Below the pieces are notes generated by a model, which was not told where the DNA came from, did not search any database, and saw only the letters and a program-made list of their open reading frames with translations. The position numbers and the translations under genes were made by a program. Shown piece by piece: positions 53,059 through 61,769 of a DNA stretch of 64,000 bases. How positions within the stretch are numbered: position 1 is the first letter of the stretch; each line of letters begins with the position of its first letter. The stretch is taken from positions 124,001 through 188,000 of the forward strand of contig JAGHZU010000001.1 in NCBI GenBank assembly GCA_017745235.1, written 5' to 3'. The stretch comes from Caulobacter sp. GTDB lineage: Bacteria > Pseudomonadota > Alphaproteobacteria > Caulobacterales > Caulobacteraceae.

Positions 53059-53085
53059 CACATAGTGTATGGCACACACTGTGTG
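53051..53085. promoter_or_regulatory. padR autoregulatory palindromes and promoter
   Basis: ATGTG-CAT-CACAT (53051-53063) and CACACA-C-TGTGTG (53073-53085) are perfect palindromes around the start of padR. ATGT...ACAT sites are known PadR operators. TACACT on the minus strand is a -10-like box. Confidence 0.55.
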
Positions 53086-53207
53086 GCACACAGGTATATC
53101 AGGCGTCAACCCGGACGCCGCCGGACGAGCCGCGGCGGGCGAGGGTTTCGGGCGCCAGAAGGGCGTCGCCTTCGCCGATTTCCTGGCCAATCGCTTCTGG
53201 CGGCACT

Positions 53208-54647
53208 ATGCCCCCGTGCATGCCGAAGACATCGCCGCCAGACGTGCTGAACTCCGCCCACACGGCCGCGCTCCAAGCCATGGTCGGCCCCGCCGGCCTG
53301 GTGCTCGACCCGGCCGGCCGCGCCGCCTACGAGATCCCCGCCCGCTACGCCCCCGGGATGGCGGCCGCGGTCGTGCGCCCGGCGAGCACGGCCGAGGTCT
53401 CGGCCGTGGTGGGCTATTGCGTTCGCGAGGGACTGAGGTTCGTGCCCCAGGGGGCCAACACGGGCCTGGCCGAAGGCTCCACCCCCGACGCTTCGGGACA
53501 CCACATCGTGCTGTCGCTGGATCGTCTGGTCGCCCCGCTCGAGGTGGACGCCGCCGACCGCACGGCCACCTGCGGCGCGGGCGTGCGCCTGTCGGCGCTC
53601 AATGCAGCGCTGGAGCCCCACGGCCTGTTCCTGCCCATTGACCTGGGCGCGGACCCCACCCTGGGCGGCATGGCCGCCACCAACACCGGCGGCGCGCGCT
53701 TCCTGCGCTATGGCGACATGCGCCGCCACGTGCTGGGCCTGGAGGTCGTGCTGCCCGACGCGGCGGGAACTGTCCTGCGACTGTCGCACGGCCTGCGCAA
53801 GGACAACGCCGCGATCGCCCTGCGCCAGCTGTTCGTGGGCGGCTGCGGGGCGTTCGGAATCGTCACCGAGGTGACCGTCGAGGTCCACCACCGCCCCCGC
53901 CAGACCGCTGCGGCCATCCTGGTCCCGCGCGACGCCGACGCGGTGCTGCCCCTGCTCCAGGCCTTCGAGGCCGAGGCGGGAACCACCCTGACCGCCTTCG
54001 AGGGCATGTCGAAGGCCGCGATGGAGCGGGCCATCGCCCACGTGCCGTCGCTGGCCAACCCGTTCGCGGAAGGAATCCCCGACTACGCCGTGCTGGTGGA
54101 ACTGACCCGCGCCTGGTCCCCGCGCCAAGGCGAGGCCAGCCTGGACGAAGTGCTGCAGCAGATCGCCGGCGACCTGCTGGAACGCGAGGACGGCCCGCTG
54201 GTCGACGCCCTGTTCGGGCCGGTCGAGAAGATGTGGACCCTGCGCCACTCGCTTTCGGAAGGCCTGCGGGCCAGCGGCCCCGTGGTGGGCTTCGACCTCA
54301 GCTTCCGCCGCCGCGACCTGGCCGCCTTCCGTCGCCAGGCGATCGCCATGCTGGAGCGCGACTTCCCCGATTTCGCCCTTTGCGACTTCGGCCACGTGGC
54401 CGACGGCGGGGTGCACTTCAACCTGGTCGGCTCGACCGACCCCGCCCGGCGCGAGACCCTGCGCCATGCGGTGCTGGACCTGGCCGTCGAGGGCTTCGGC
54501 GCCAGCTTCAGCGGCGAACACGGCCTGGGCCGCGCCGTCCAGGCCGCCTACGACCGCTACGTTCCCCGCGCCGTGCAGGACTATTCGGCGGCCGTGGCCG
54601 CGGTGTTCGGCCAGGGCTCGGCCAGCGTAAGGCTGGGGCCAGCATGA
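53208..54647 (+). CDS. FAD-linked D-2-hydroxyglutarate dehydrogenase-like oxidase
   Basis: A 479-residue FAD-binding oxidase (PCMH type). The FAD domain has FVPQGANTGLAEGSTPDA, DLGADPTLGGMAATNTGGARFLRYGDMRRHVLGLE and GAFGIVTEVTVEV. The C-terminal FAD-oxidase domain has CDFGHVADGGVHFNL (metal/substrate histidines) and SGEHGLGRAVQAAY, the signature of D-lactate and D-2-hydroxyglutarate dehydrogenases. Given the two genes downstream, oxidation of D-2-hydroxyglutarate to 2-oxoglutarate is most likely. ATG 53208 is followed by another at 53220. It may share a transcript with 54824 and 56423. Confidence 0.88.
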   Translation: MPPCMPKTSPPDVLNSAHTAALQAMVGPAGLVLDPAGRAAYEIPARYAPGMAAAVVRPASTAEVSAVVGYCVREGLRFVPQGANTGLAEGSTPDASGHHIVLSLDRLVAPLEVDAADRTATCGAGVRLSALNAALEPHGLFLPIDLGADPTLGGMAATNTGGARFLRYGDMRRHVLGLEVVLPDAAGTVLRLSHGLRKDNAAIALRQLFVGGCGAFGIVTEVTVEVHHRPRQTAAAILVPRDADAVLPLLQAFEAEAGTTLTAFEGMSKAAMERAIAHVPSLANPFAEGIPDYAVLVELTRAWSPRQGEASLDEVLQQIAGDLLEREDGPLVDALFGPVEKMWTLRHSLSEGLRASGPVVGFDLSFRRRDLAAFRRQAIAMLERDFPDFALCDFGHVADGGVHFNLVGSTDPARRETLRHAVLDLAVEGFGASFSGEHGLGRAVQAAYDRYVPRAVQDYSAAVAAVFGQGSASVRLGPA

Positions 54648-54684
54648 CCCCTTTCCCTCCGTTCAACCCCGGCCCTCCGTTCAA

Positions 54685-54788
54685 CCCGGCGAAGACCGGG
54701 ACCCGAGCCGATCGTCCGGAACGACTCCGGACGATCGAGCCGTCGCGACCTTCCTTCAAGCCCCGCTTGGGTCCCGGCCTTCGCCGGG
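54685..54788. repeat. Nested palindromic repeat
   Basis: Outer arms 54685-54707 and 54766-54788 are inverted with 2 mismatches in 23. An inner perfect stem GATCGTCCGGA (54710-54720) with TCCGGACGATC (54726-54736) has a 5-base loop. It fills most of the gap between the dehydrogenase and ALDH genes. Confidence 0.7.
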
Positions 54789-54823
54789 ACGAGCGGATCT
54801 GAATTGCTCGTTCAGGATCACCG

Positions 54824-56350
54824 ATGCCACAGACCCTCCCCTCCGCCATCGCCGACGCCCGCGCCATCCTGGGTCGCCTGGGCGTCGATCCGGCCGCGCT
54901 CGACGGCGGGACCCTGACCGCCCGCTCGCCAGTGACCGGCGAGATCCTGGCGAGCTTGCGCGAGCACACCGCCGACGAGGCCAAGGCCGCGATCGACGCG
55001 GCCCACGAAGCCTTCCTGGCCTGGCGCAAGGTCCCGGCCCCGCGCCGCGGCGAGCTGGTCCGGCTGCTGGGCGAGGAACTGCGCGCGGCCAAGGCCGACC
55101 TTGCAGCCCTGGTCACGATCGAGGCCGGCAAGGTGACGTCCGAGGGCCTGGGCGAGGTGCAGGAGATGATCGACATCTGCGACTACGCCGTGGGCCTGTC
55201 GCGCCAGCTGTTCGGCCTGACCCTGGCCACCGAGCGCCCCAGCCACCGGATGATGGAGACCTGGCATCCGCTGGGCGTGGTGGGCGTGATCAGCGCCTTC
55301 AACTTCCCCGTCGCGGTCTGGTCGTGGAATGCGGCCCTGGCCTTCGTCTGCGGCGACAGCGTGGTGTGGAAGCCCTCGGAAAAGACCCCGCTGGTCGCCC
55401 TGGCCACCCAGGCCCTGTTCGAGCGGGCGTGCGCGAAGTTCGGCCCTGACGCTCCGGCCGCGCTCTCGGTCCTGCTGATCGGCGGCCGCGAGGTGGGCGA
55501 AACCCTGGTCGATCATCCGAAGGTCCCGCTGGTCTCGGCCACCGGCTCGACGGCCATGGGCCGCCAGGTCGGTCCGAAACTGGCCGCCCGCTTCGCCCGC
55601 GCCCTGCTGGAGCTGGGCGGCAACAACGCCGCCATCGTCGCCCCCTCGGCGGACCTGGACCTGACCCTGCGCGGCGTCGCCTTCGCGGCCATGGGCACGG
55701 CGGGCCAGCGCTGCACCACCCTGCGCCGCCTGTTCGTGCACGACAGCGTCTATGACGCCTTCGTCGGCCGGCTGAAGGCCGCCTATCCCTCGGTGCCGGT
55801 GGGCGATCCCCGCACCGCCGGCGTGCTGGTGGGCCCTCTGATCGACAAGCCGGCCTACCAGGCCATGCAACGCGCCCTGGACGCCGCCCGCGCGGCCGGC
55901 GGCAAGGTGATCGGCGGCGAGCGCGCGGACGTGGCCGGACACGACGCCTTCTACGTGGCCCCGGCCCTGGTCGAGATCGACCACCAGGCCGAAATCGTTA
56001 AGCACGAGACCTTCGCCCCGATCCTCTACGTGATGCGTTACGCCGAGCTCTCGGAGGCCATCGCCCTGCAGAATGACGTGGCCCAGGGCCTGTCGTCGTC
56101 GATCTTCACCCTGAACGTCCGCGAAGCCGAGCTTTTCGTCTCCGGCGAGGGCAGCGACTGCGGCATCGCCAACGTCAACATCGGTCCGTCGGGCGCGGAG
56201 ATTGGCGGGGCGTTCGGCGGCGAGAAGGAAACCGGCGGCGGCCGCGAGGCCGGCTCCGACAGCTGGAAGGCCTACATGCGCCGGGCCACCAACACCGTGA
56301 ACTACGGGACCACCCTGCCGCTGGCGCAGGGGGTGGTGTTCGACGTCTGA
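54824..56350 (+). CDS. amaB: ALDH7-type aldehyde dehydrogenase (piperideine-6-carboxylate / 2-aminoadipate semialdehyde dehydrogenase)
   Basis: A 508-residue aldehyde dehydrogenase. Catalytic Cys297 lies in GQRCTTLRRLF and the general base Glu263 in LLELGGNNAA. FGLTLATERPSHRMMETWHPLGVVGVISAFNFPVAVWSWNAALA and the GFGGEKETGGGREAGSD-like end mark the ALDH7/antiquitin group. It oxidises piperideine-6-carboxylate (the ring form of 2-aminoadipate semialdehyde) to 2-aminoadipate in lysine breakdown, by family. The HglS-like gene follows and the D-2-hydroxyglutarate dehydrogenase-like gene precedes, completing a route to 2-oxoglutarate. Confidence 0.92.
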   Translation: MPQTLPSAIADARAILGRLGVDPAALDGGTLTARSPVTGEILASLREHTADEAKAAIDAAHEAFLAWRKVPAPRRGELVRLLGEELRAAKADLAALVTIEAGKVTSEGLGEVQEMIDICDYAVGLSRQLFGLTLATERPSHRMMETWHPLGVVGVISAFNFPVAVWSWNAALAFVCGDSVVWKPSEKTPLVALATQALFERACAKFGPDAPAALSVLLIGGREVGETLVDHPKVPLVSATGSTAMGRQVGPKLAARFARALLELGGNNAAIVAPSADLDLTLRGVAFAAMGTAGQRCTTLRRLFVHDSVYDAFVGRLKAAYPSVPVGDPRTAGVLVGPLIDKPAYQAMQRALDAARAAGGKVIGGERADVAGHDAFYVAPALVEIDHQAEIVKHETFAPILYVMRYAELSEAIALQNDVAQGLSSSIFTLNVREAELFVSGEGSDCGIANVNIGPSGAEIGGAFGGEKETGGGREAGSDSWKAYMRRATNTVNYGTTLPLAQGVVFDV

Positions 56351-56364
56351 TCTCCTCACAGCGG

Positions 56365-56396
56365 CCGTCATCCCGGAAGCCCTTCCGGGATGACGG
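56365..56396. repeat. REP-like perfect palindrome
   Basis: CCGTCATCCCGGAAG (56365-56379) is followed after CC by its exact reverse complement (56382-56396). It lies in the gap between the ALDH7 and HglS-like genes. The core GTCATCCCGG recurs at 49187-49232. Confidence 0.65.
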
Positions 56397-56422
56397 CGAA
56401 TTTCAACTCACCGGACCCTTCC

Positions 56423-57439
56423 ATGAGCCATCTCTCCACCCTCGTCGCCGCAGCCGTCGGCCAGAAGGCCGCCGCCACGATCCTCGACGTGCTGGACATC
56501 GCCCCGCCCCTGGCCGCCGAGGCCGACGGTCCGGTCTCTCGCGCGGTGTTCGCCATGGCGATGAACGCGGTGCTGTTCCACGACATCATGGGCCGCGTGC
56601 CCCTGGGCGCGGCCTATGTCACCGAGCGCCGGGCGGCCGGCCACAAGGTTCTGTTCGATCACGGCGCCCTGCGCACGATCCATTTCGGCGAGGGTCCGAC
56701 CGGCGCCCTGCCCGCCGGCCACCTGGCCTTCGCGCGGATCCTGGAGCCGCTGGGCTATCACGTGGCCGACCTCTATCCGCTGGAGCGGCTGAAGATGACC
56801 GGCAGGGCCTTCGCCCACCTCGACCATCCCGAGGCGATCCCGCAGTTCTTCGTCAGCGAGCTGCATGTCGACCGCTTCTCGCCAGCCTTCCAGGTGATCG
56901 CCCATGCGGTGTTCGATCAGACGGCCGACGTGCTGGGCGCCGAGGCGGCCCGCGCCCTCGCCGCCTTCGCCACCGAGGGCGCATGCGACCTGGACCTGGC
57001 CCGCGCCGCCCTGCCCCAGGTGATCGCCGCCTTCGAGCGCACCCACGGCCCCCTGCGTCTGGAGCACTACGAGGCGCTGAAGGCCGAGTCGGCCGAGGCC
57101 GCCTGGATCGCCACCGAGGGCCAGGCCTTCAACCACGCCACCGACCGCGTGCCCGACGTCGAGGCCGTGGCCGAGGGCCAGAAGGCCCTGGGCCGGCCGG
57201 TGAAGGACGCCGTCGAGGTCTCGGCCTCGGGCCGCGTGCGCCAGACCGCGTTCAAGGCCCAGCCGGTGGAGCGGACCTTCGTCACCGACGCCGGCGAGGT
57301 GGTCCGCACCGTCCCCGGCTCGTTCCACGAGTTCATCAGCCGCGATCGCTACGTCGACGAAGCCGGCGTGGAGAAGCTGGACCTGCGGTTCGACAGCTCC
57401 AACGCCCAGGGCATCTTCAAGATGACCCGAACGGGGTGA
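56423..57439 (+). CDS. hglS: 2-oxoadipate dioxygenase/decarboxylase (HglS, DUF1338 family)
   Basis: A 338-residue DUF1338-family protein. It shows FHDIMGRVPLGAAYVTERRAAGHKVLFDHGALRTIHF, LDHPEAIPQFFVSELHVDRFSP and a C-terminal PGSFHEFISRDRYVDEAGVEKLDLRFDSSNAQGIFKMT, all typical of the family. HglS converts 2-oxoadipate with O2 to D-2-hydroxyglutarate and CO2, using iron. ATG 56423 is preferred, since the extension to 56390 runs through the palindrome edge. It follows the ALDH7 gene, and with 53208 it forms a lysine/2-aminoadipate pathway group. Confidence 0.9.
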   Translation: MSHLSTLVAAAVGQKAAATILDVLDIAPPLAAEADGPVSRAVFAMAMNAVLFHDIMGRVPLGAAYVTERRAAGHKVLFDHGALRTIHFGEGPTGALPAGHLAFARILEPLGYHVADLYPLERLKMTGRAFAHLDHPEAIPQFFVSELHVDRFSPAFQVIAHAVFDQTADVLGAEAARALAAFATEGACDLDLARAALPQVIAAFERTHGPLRLEHYEALKAESAEAAWIATEGQAFNHATDRVPDVEAVAEGQKALGRPVKDAVEVSASGRVRQTAFKAQPVERTFVTDAGEVVRTVPGSFHEFISRDRYVDEAGVEKLDLRFDSSNAQGIFKMTRTG

Positions 57440-57478
57440 TGTCCAAGGCTCTCTCCCCTCGTAGGAGGGGGCCTTTCG

Positions 57479-57868
57479 TCACCCCCTCTGCGCCAGGGCC
57501 GCGTCGATCGCCACACGCAGCTGGCGGTCTGACACCGGCTTGAACAGCACCCCCGCCGGATGGTCCTCGTGGATGCGCTCGATCGTCGACTGCTCGCGCG
57601 AACCGGTGATGAAGATCACCTTGGAGCCGACGGTGGCGTGGATGGCCAGGGCGGCGTCCACGCCGTCCTTCTCGCCGCGCAGGCGCATGTCCATCAGCAC
57701 CACCTCGGGCCGGTACATCATGGCCAGGGCCAGGGCCTCGTCGGCGTTGGTGGCCGTGCCGCACACGGCCATGTTCATGTCCTCGACCTGCATGCACAGG
57801 CCCTGGGCGATCAGGAACTCGTCGTCCACGACAAGGACCAGGCTCTTCTGCACGGCGGGGGCGTTCAT
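57479..57868 (-). CDS. Single-domain response regulator
   Basis: A 129-residue receiver. It has LVLVVDDEFLIAQGL (acidic pocket), Asp60 in VVLMDMRLRGEKDG, FITGSR (Thr position) and LFKPVS (Lys). The MDMRLRG-DG form is common in receivers paired with HWE/HisKA_2 kinases. It overlaps the start of none but lies directly downstream of the ethylene-receptor-like kinase, whose stop overlaps its ATG by 4 bases. They form one unit read leftward. Confidence 0.92.
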   Translation of the reverse strand: MNAPAVQKSLVLVVDDEFLIAQGLCMQVEDMNMAVCGTATNADEALALAMMYRPEVVLMDMRLRGEKDGVDAALAIHATVGSKVIFITGSREQSTIERIHEDHPAGVLFKPVSDRQLRVAIDAALAQRG

Positions 57869-58926
57869 GCGGCCACCGGAGCAGCGACACGGATTTCGCT
57901 ACGGGTCAGGCCCCGCTTGCTTTCGACCATGATCGTTCCTTCCATCTGCGCGACAAGACCCTCGATTATGGTGGCTCCCAGCGCGACCTTGGACGTCCGG
58001 GGCGGGGCGTCGTCGCGGCTGTAGCCCTTGCCGTTGTCGGCCACGACCAGGACCAGGGCCCCATTGTCGTCGCGGCTGAGATTGACGTCGATCTCGCCCT
58101 TGCCCTCCGGGAAGGCGTGCTTGAGCGAGTTGGTGACCAGTTCGTTGACCAGCAGGCCCAACGGGATGGCGAAATCCAGGCCCACGTCCAGCGGGATGGC
58201 CTCGACCGACAGCGCCACCTCGGGTCCGGCGCCGTGGACGATGTTGCCTGACAGCTCGCTGAGGAACGGGGCGATGTCGAAGGTCTTCAGGTCGGACGAG
58301 CCCATCAGCTGCTGATGGACGAGACCCAGGGCGTAGACCCGGTCGCGCAGGCTGCGCAGGGCCTTGCGGGCGTCAGGATCCGATAGCTGGCGCGCCTGCA
58401 TGACCAGCAGGCCGTCGACCATCTGCAGGTTGTTCTTCACCCGGTGATAGACCTCGCGCAGCAGCAGGTCGCGCTGGGCCAGGGTGGCCTTCTGCTCCTC
58501 CACCAGGGCCGCCAGCTCCGCCGTGCGCTCGTCGACCCGGCGCTCCAGCTCGGCGGCCGACGGCAGGGCGGCGGCCTTGGGGATCAGCGGCCACAGCAGC
58601 GCGGCCGTGGCGATCGACAGCAGGGCCGTCACCAGCTTGATGATCCCCTCGATTCCGTAGGCCGGCACCCACAGGGTCAGGATCGCCATCAGGTGGGTGG
58701 TGCCGCAGGCCAGGATGAAGGCCACGAACAGGTAGGCCACCCAGCTGTACTTGATGTCGGGTCGGCGGCGGACGAAGGCGGCGATGGCCAGGGGGATCGA
58801 CAGGTAGGCCAGGCCGATGACCACGTCCGAGCCGGCGTGCAGCGCCACCAGGCCCGGCGCCCAGCTCAGGCAGAAGCCGTGCGGCGTCAGGCCCGAGGGA
58901 TTGAGCAGCCAGTCGAGCAGAGACAT
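57865..58926 (-). CDS. HisKA_2 histidine kinase with ethylene-receptor-like membrane domain
   Basis: A 353-residue membrane kinase. Residues ~20-115 have about four hydrophobic segments. Asp34, Tyr41, Ile44, Pro45, Cys74 and His78 (in SDVVIGLAYLSIPL and ILACGTTHLMAI) match, with a constant offset of 9, the ETR1 residues Asp25, Tyr32, Ile35, Pro36, Cys65 and His69 that bind copper and ethylene. A coiled-coil linker follows, then the HisKA_2 box LREVYHRVKNNLQMV (His161) and HATPase (LVNELVTNSLKHAFPEGKG, VADNGKGY). It is coupled to the receiver gene at 57479. It may sense ethylene or another small ligand. Confidence 0.92.
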   Translation of the reverse strand: MSLLDWLLNPSGLTPHGFCLSWAPGLVALHAGSDVVIGLAYLSIPLAIAAFVRRRPDIKYSWVAYLFVAFILACGTTHLMAILTLWVPAYGIEGIIKLVTALLSIATAALLWPLIPKAAALPSAAELERRVDERTAELAALVEEQKATLAQRDLLLREVYHRVKNNLQMVDGLLVMQARQLSDPDARKALRSLRDRVYALGLVHQQLMGSSDLKTFDIAPFLSELSGNIVHGAGPEVALSVEAIPLDVGLDFAIPLGLLVNELVTNSLKHAFPEGKGEIDVNLSRDDNGALVLVVADNGKGYSRDDAPPRTSKVALGATIIEGLVAQMEGTIMVESKRGLTRSEIRVAAPVAA

Positions 58927-59267
58927 TCCAGCCCCCTTCCCTGGAGAGCGGGCGCCCGCTTCGAACCGGGCCCGCGCCTCGAAACCGTCTCGCCCATGAA
59001 GGCAGAAAACAAACGCCGCAGGTAGTGTTTTCGCGTGGGGGTTGGTTGGCGCTCTCGCGGAGGCGGAGCGGCGGCAAGACAAAACCGGCCGGCTCCGGGG
59101 CGAGGAGCCGGCCGGCCTGTGCGGTCGATCCCTTGGGGGAGGACGGACCGACCGCTGGGGGCCTTTCCCATCGGCGCTTGGGGGAGGATGCCGACGAAGG
59201 GGGAAAGACCCGGATGTTCCTGCCGGCGCGAGGTTCCGGAACCGGAACGATTCGCGCCCGACGAGGC
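58927..59267. other. Intergenic region holding the wrbA terminator
   Basis: 341 bases, no gene. The wrbA terminator lies at 59081-59115. The remaining GC-rich DNA must contain the promoter of the ethylene-receptor-like kinase. Confidence 0.5.
59081..59115 (-). terminator. Intrinsic terminator of wrbA
   Basis: On the minus strand a perfect 12-base-pair stem (CCGGCCGGCTCC with GGAGCCGGCCGG, 7-base loop) is followed by TTTT. It lies 150 bases after the leftward wrbA stop. Confidence 0.75.
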
Positions 59268-59867
59268 TTAGGCGGTCAGCTTGGCCGCCGTGCGGGCGAC
59301 CAGCTCGCCCTGGTGGCGGGCGCCGGCCAGTTCGATCTCGCTGGGCTGACGCGAGCCGTCGCCGCCGGCGATGGTGGTGGCCCCGTAAGGCGCGCCGCCG
59401 GTGATTTCCTCCAGGGTCATCTGGCCGGCGTGGCTATAGGGCAGGCCCACGATCGTCATGCCGAAATGCAGCAGGTTGGTGATGATCGAGAACAGGGTGG
59501 TCTCGTTGCCGCCGTGCTGGGTGGCCGACGAGGTGAAGGCCGCGCCCACCTTGCCGTTCAGCGCGCCGCGGGCCCACAGGCCGCCGGCCTGGTCGAGGAA
59601 CGCGGCCATCTGCGAGCTCATGCGGCCAAAGCGCGTGCCGGTGCCCACGATGATGGCGTCGTAGTTGGCCAGGTCCTCGATCTTGGCGATCGGGGCTTCC
59701 TGGTCGAGCTTGAAGTGGGCGTTGCGGGCGATCTCTTCCGGCACGGTTTCCGGAACGCGCTTGATGTCGACCTGCGCGCCGACGCCACGGGCGCCCTCGG
59801 CGATGGCCTTGGCCATGGTCTCGATGTGGCCGTAGGACGAGTAGTAGAGAACGAGAACCTTGGCCAT
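59268..59867 (-). CDS. wrbA: NAD(P)H:quinone oxidoreductase, WrbA type
   Basis: A 199-residue flavodoxin-fold enzyme. [23 protein letters not shown] is the FMN phosphate-binding loop, [26 protein letters not shown] and [18 protein letters not shown] are the family blocks, and [23 protein letters not shown] is the C-terminal signature. WrbA makes two-electron reductions of quinones, protecting from redox cycling. ATG 59867 has AAAGGAGGCC upstream. The pirin gene lies upstream on the same strand, and a pirin/WrbA/LysR grouping is a common quinone-stress arrangement. Confidence 0.96.
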   Translation of the reverse strand: MAKVLVLYYSSYGHIETMAKAIAEGARGVGAQVDIKRVPETVPEEIARNAHFKLDQEAPIAKIEDLANYDAIIVGTGTRFGRMSSQMAAFLDQAGGLWARGALNGKVGAAFTSSATQHGGNETTLFSIITNLLHFGMTIVGLPYSHAGQMTLEEITGGAPYGATTIAGGDGSRQPSEIELAGARHQGELVARTAAKLTA

Positions 59868-59924
59868 CTTGGCCTCCTTTAGATCGAAGGGTTGGTTTGA
59901 AACTTACGAAATCCGGTCGGCTAC

Positions 59925-59954
59925 CCGCCTCCCAAGCCAACGCCTGGGAGGCGG
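59925..59954. repeat. Hairpin between pirin and wrbA
   Basis: CCGCCTCCCA (59925-59934) and TGGGAGGCGG (59945-59954) form a 10-base-pair stem. The run of A's follows on the plus strand, so it is not a normal terminator for the leftward genes. It may attenuate or process the pirin-wrbA transcript. Confidence 0.45.
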
Positions 59955-59969
59955 AAAAACGACCAAAGC

Positions 59970-60668
59970 TTAGGCGGCGTCGACGAGAACCAGCTCGGCG
60001 TCCTCGATAGCCTTCACGGTCAGGACCGCCTCGTCTTGAACGGCCGCGCCGTCACGGGTGTTGACGGTCACGCCGTTGAGCTCGACCTTGCCCGTCGAAG
60101 GCACCAGATAGGCCTTGCGCCCCGGGCCCAGCGGATACTCGATCGTCTCGCCGGCCTTGATGGTGGCGCCCAGGACGCGGGCGTCGGTGCGGATCGGCAG
60201 GGCGTCGGTGTCGCCCTCGAAGCCGCTGGCCAGGGCCACGAACTTGCCCGAGCGGTCGCCCTTGGGGAACGGCTTGGCGCCCCAGGCCGGACCTTCGCCG
60301 CGCTTGTTCGGGATGATCCAGATCTGGAAGATCCGGGTGGCTTCGCTTTCCAGGTTGTACTCCGAGTGGCGGATGCCGGTGCCCGCGCTCATCACCTGGA
60401 CGTCGCCGGCCTCGGTGCGGCCCTTGTTCCCCAGGCTGTCCTGGTGGGTGATCGCGCCTTCGCGGACGTAGGTGATGATCTCCATGTCGGCATGCGGATG
60501 AGGCGGGAAGCCCGTCCCGGCGGCGATGGTGTCGTCGTTCCAGACGCGCAGGGCGCCCCAGTGGACGCGGCTGGGATCATGATAGTCGGCGAACGAGAAG
60601 TGGTGCTTGGCGTCCAGCCAACCGTGGTTGGCGCCGCCGAGGCTTTCGAAGGTGCGGACGTCGATCAT
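59970..60668 (-). CDS. Pirin family protein
   Basis: A 232-residue bicupin. The N-terminal cupin has the metal site FPPHPHADMEIITYVREGAITHQD (His/His/His) and VQVMSAGTGIRHSEYN with the further His and Glu. The C-terminal cupin has few ligands, as usual. Members such as YhhW act as quercetin 2,3-dioxygenases; others are regulators. ATG 60668 has AGGAGACACG upstream. It is divergent from a LysR regulator, and the gap holds a 17-base palindrome, so LysR control is likely. Confidence 0.94.
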   Translation of the reverse strand: MIDVRTFESLGGANHGWLDAKHHFSFADYHDPSRVHWGALRVWNDDTIAAGTGFPPHPHADMEIITYVREGAITHQDSLGNKGRTEAGDVQVMSAGTGIRHSEYNLESEATRIFQIWIIPNKRGEGPAWGAKPFPKGDRSGKFVALASGFEGDTDALPIRTDARVLGATIKAGETIEYPLGPGRKAYLVPSTGKVELNGVTVNTRDGAAVQDEAVLTVKAIEDAELVLVDAA

Positions 60669-60767
60669 GTCGTGTCTCCTCGGTGTGTTCTGGGTGGGAA
60701 GGCCGTGTGGCCGTCTCCGTTGACGAGGAAGATGGCCCCTTGCGTGGAACTTCGAAATGGAAATGAT

Positions 60768-60784
60768 CGAAACAAACCGTTTCG
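60768..60784. promoter_or_regulatory. LysR-type operator candidate
   Basis: CGAAAC-AAACC-GTTTCG is a perfect 6-base inverted repeat with a 5-base spacer, ending 12 bases before the lysR start and ~100 bases from the pirin start. Confidence 0.6.
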
Positions 60785-60796
60785 GAAATTGACCCC

Positions 60797-61720
60797 ATGA
60801 AACTCCCCGACTTCGAGGCCTGGGCCATCTTCGCCAAGGTGGCCGAGACGGGTTCGTTCGCTGGGGCGGCCAGCCAGCTGAACCTCTCGAAGGCCACCGT
60901 GTCCAAGGCGGTGGGCCGACTGGAGCAGAGGCTGGGGGCGACGCTGTTCCATCGCACCTCGCGCCGTCTGTCCTTGACCCAGGCCGGCAAGGCCTCGCTG
61001 GAACGAGCCTCGCTGCTGCTGGCCGAGGGCGAGGCGCTGGAGGCCGAGGCCTCTGCCCAGTCGCAGACGCCCAGGGGCCTGGTGCGCGTGGCCGCGCCCA
61101 TGTCGTTCGGCATCGCCCACCTGGGACCGGCCCTGCCCGAATTCTTCGCTCTCTATCCGGAGGTGTCGGTGGAGCTGTCGCTGTCGGACCAGATGGTCGA
61201 CATCGTGGAGGACGGCTTCGACCTGGCGCTCCGGATCTCGGCCCTGGAGGATTCCAGCCTCCTGGCCCGACGGCTATGCCCGGTGCGGATCCTGCTGGTG
61301 GGCTCGCCGGCCTATTTCGACCGGCACGGCCGCCCCTCGCATCCCAAGGACCTCTCGGGCCACAGCGGCATGTTCTACACCAACAGCCGCACCAAGGACG
61401 TCTGGCGCTTCGAACACGCCGAGCACGGACAGTACGCCGTCAGCCTGAAGAGCCCCCTGCGGGCCAACAACGCCGACGTGTTGCGCCCGGCCCTGCTGGC
61501 GGGACTGGGCCTGGCCATGCAGCCGGATTTCCTGGTGTGGGAGGATGTTCGCGACGGGCTGCTGGAGGTGGCCCTGCCCGACTGGGCGCCGCCGCCGATC
61601 GCCCTGCACCTGGTCACCCCGCCCAGCCCGATCCGCCCGGCGCGCGTGGAGGTGCTGATCGCCTTCCTGGCCAAGCGCCTGGCTCACGCGCCATGGACGG
61701 TGGCGACGACGGGACGATAG
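60797..61720 (+). CDS. LysR-family transcriptional regulator
   Basis: A 307-residue LysR regulator. The N-terminal HTH is [53 protein letters not shown]. The co-inducer domain includes [36 protein letters not shown] and LVGSPAYF, typical of the DsdC/CrgA-like group. It is divergent from the pirin gene and probably activates pirin and wrbA in response to a quinone or aromatic. ATG 60797 starts the conserved [10 protein letters not shown] segment. Confidence 0.95.
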   Translation: MKLPDFEAWAIFAKVAETGSFAGAASQLNLSKATVSKAVGRLEQRLGATLFHRTSRRLSLTQAGKASLERASLLLAEGEALEAEASAQSQTPRGLVRVAAPMSFGIAHLGPALPEFFALYPEVSVELSLSDQMVDIVEDGFDLALRISALEDSSLLARRLCPVRILLVGSPAYFDRHGRPSHPKDLSGHSGMFYTNSRTKDVWRFEHAEHGQYAVSLKSPLRANNADVLRPALLAGLGLAMQPDFLVWEDVRDGLLEVALPDWAPPPIALHLVTPPSPIRPARVEVLIAFLAKRLAHAPWTVATTGR

Positions 61721-61769
61721 GAGACGCCGCCCGCCGTTCCCGGCTCGGGCCGCGACGGATCGAAGGGCC

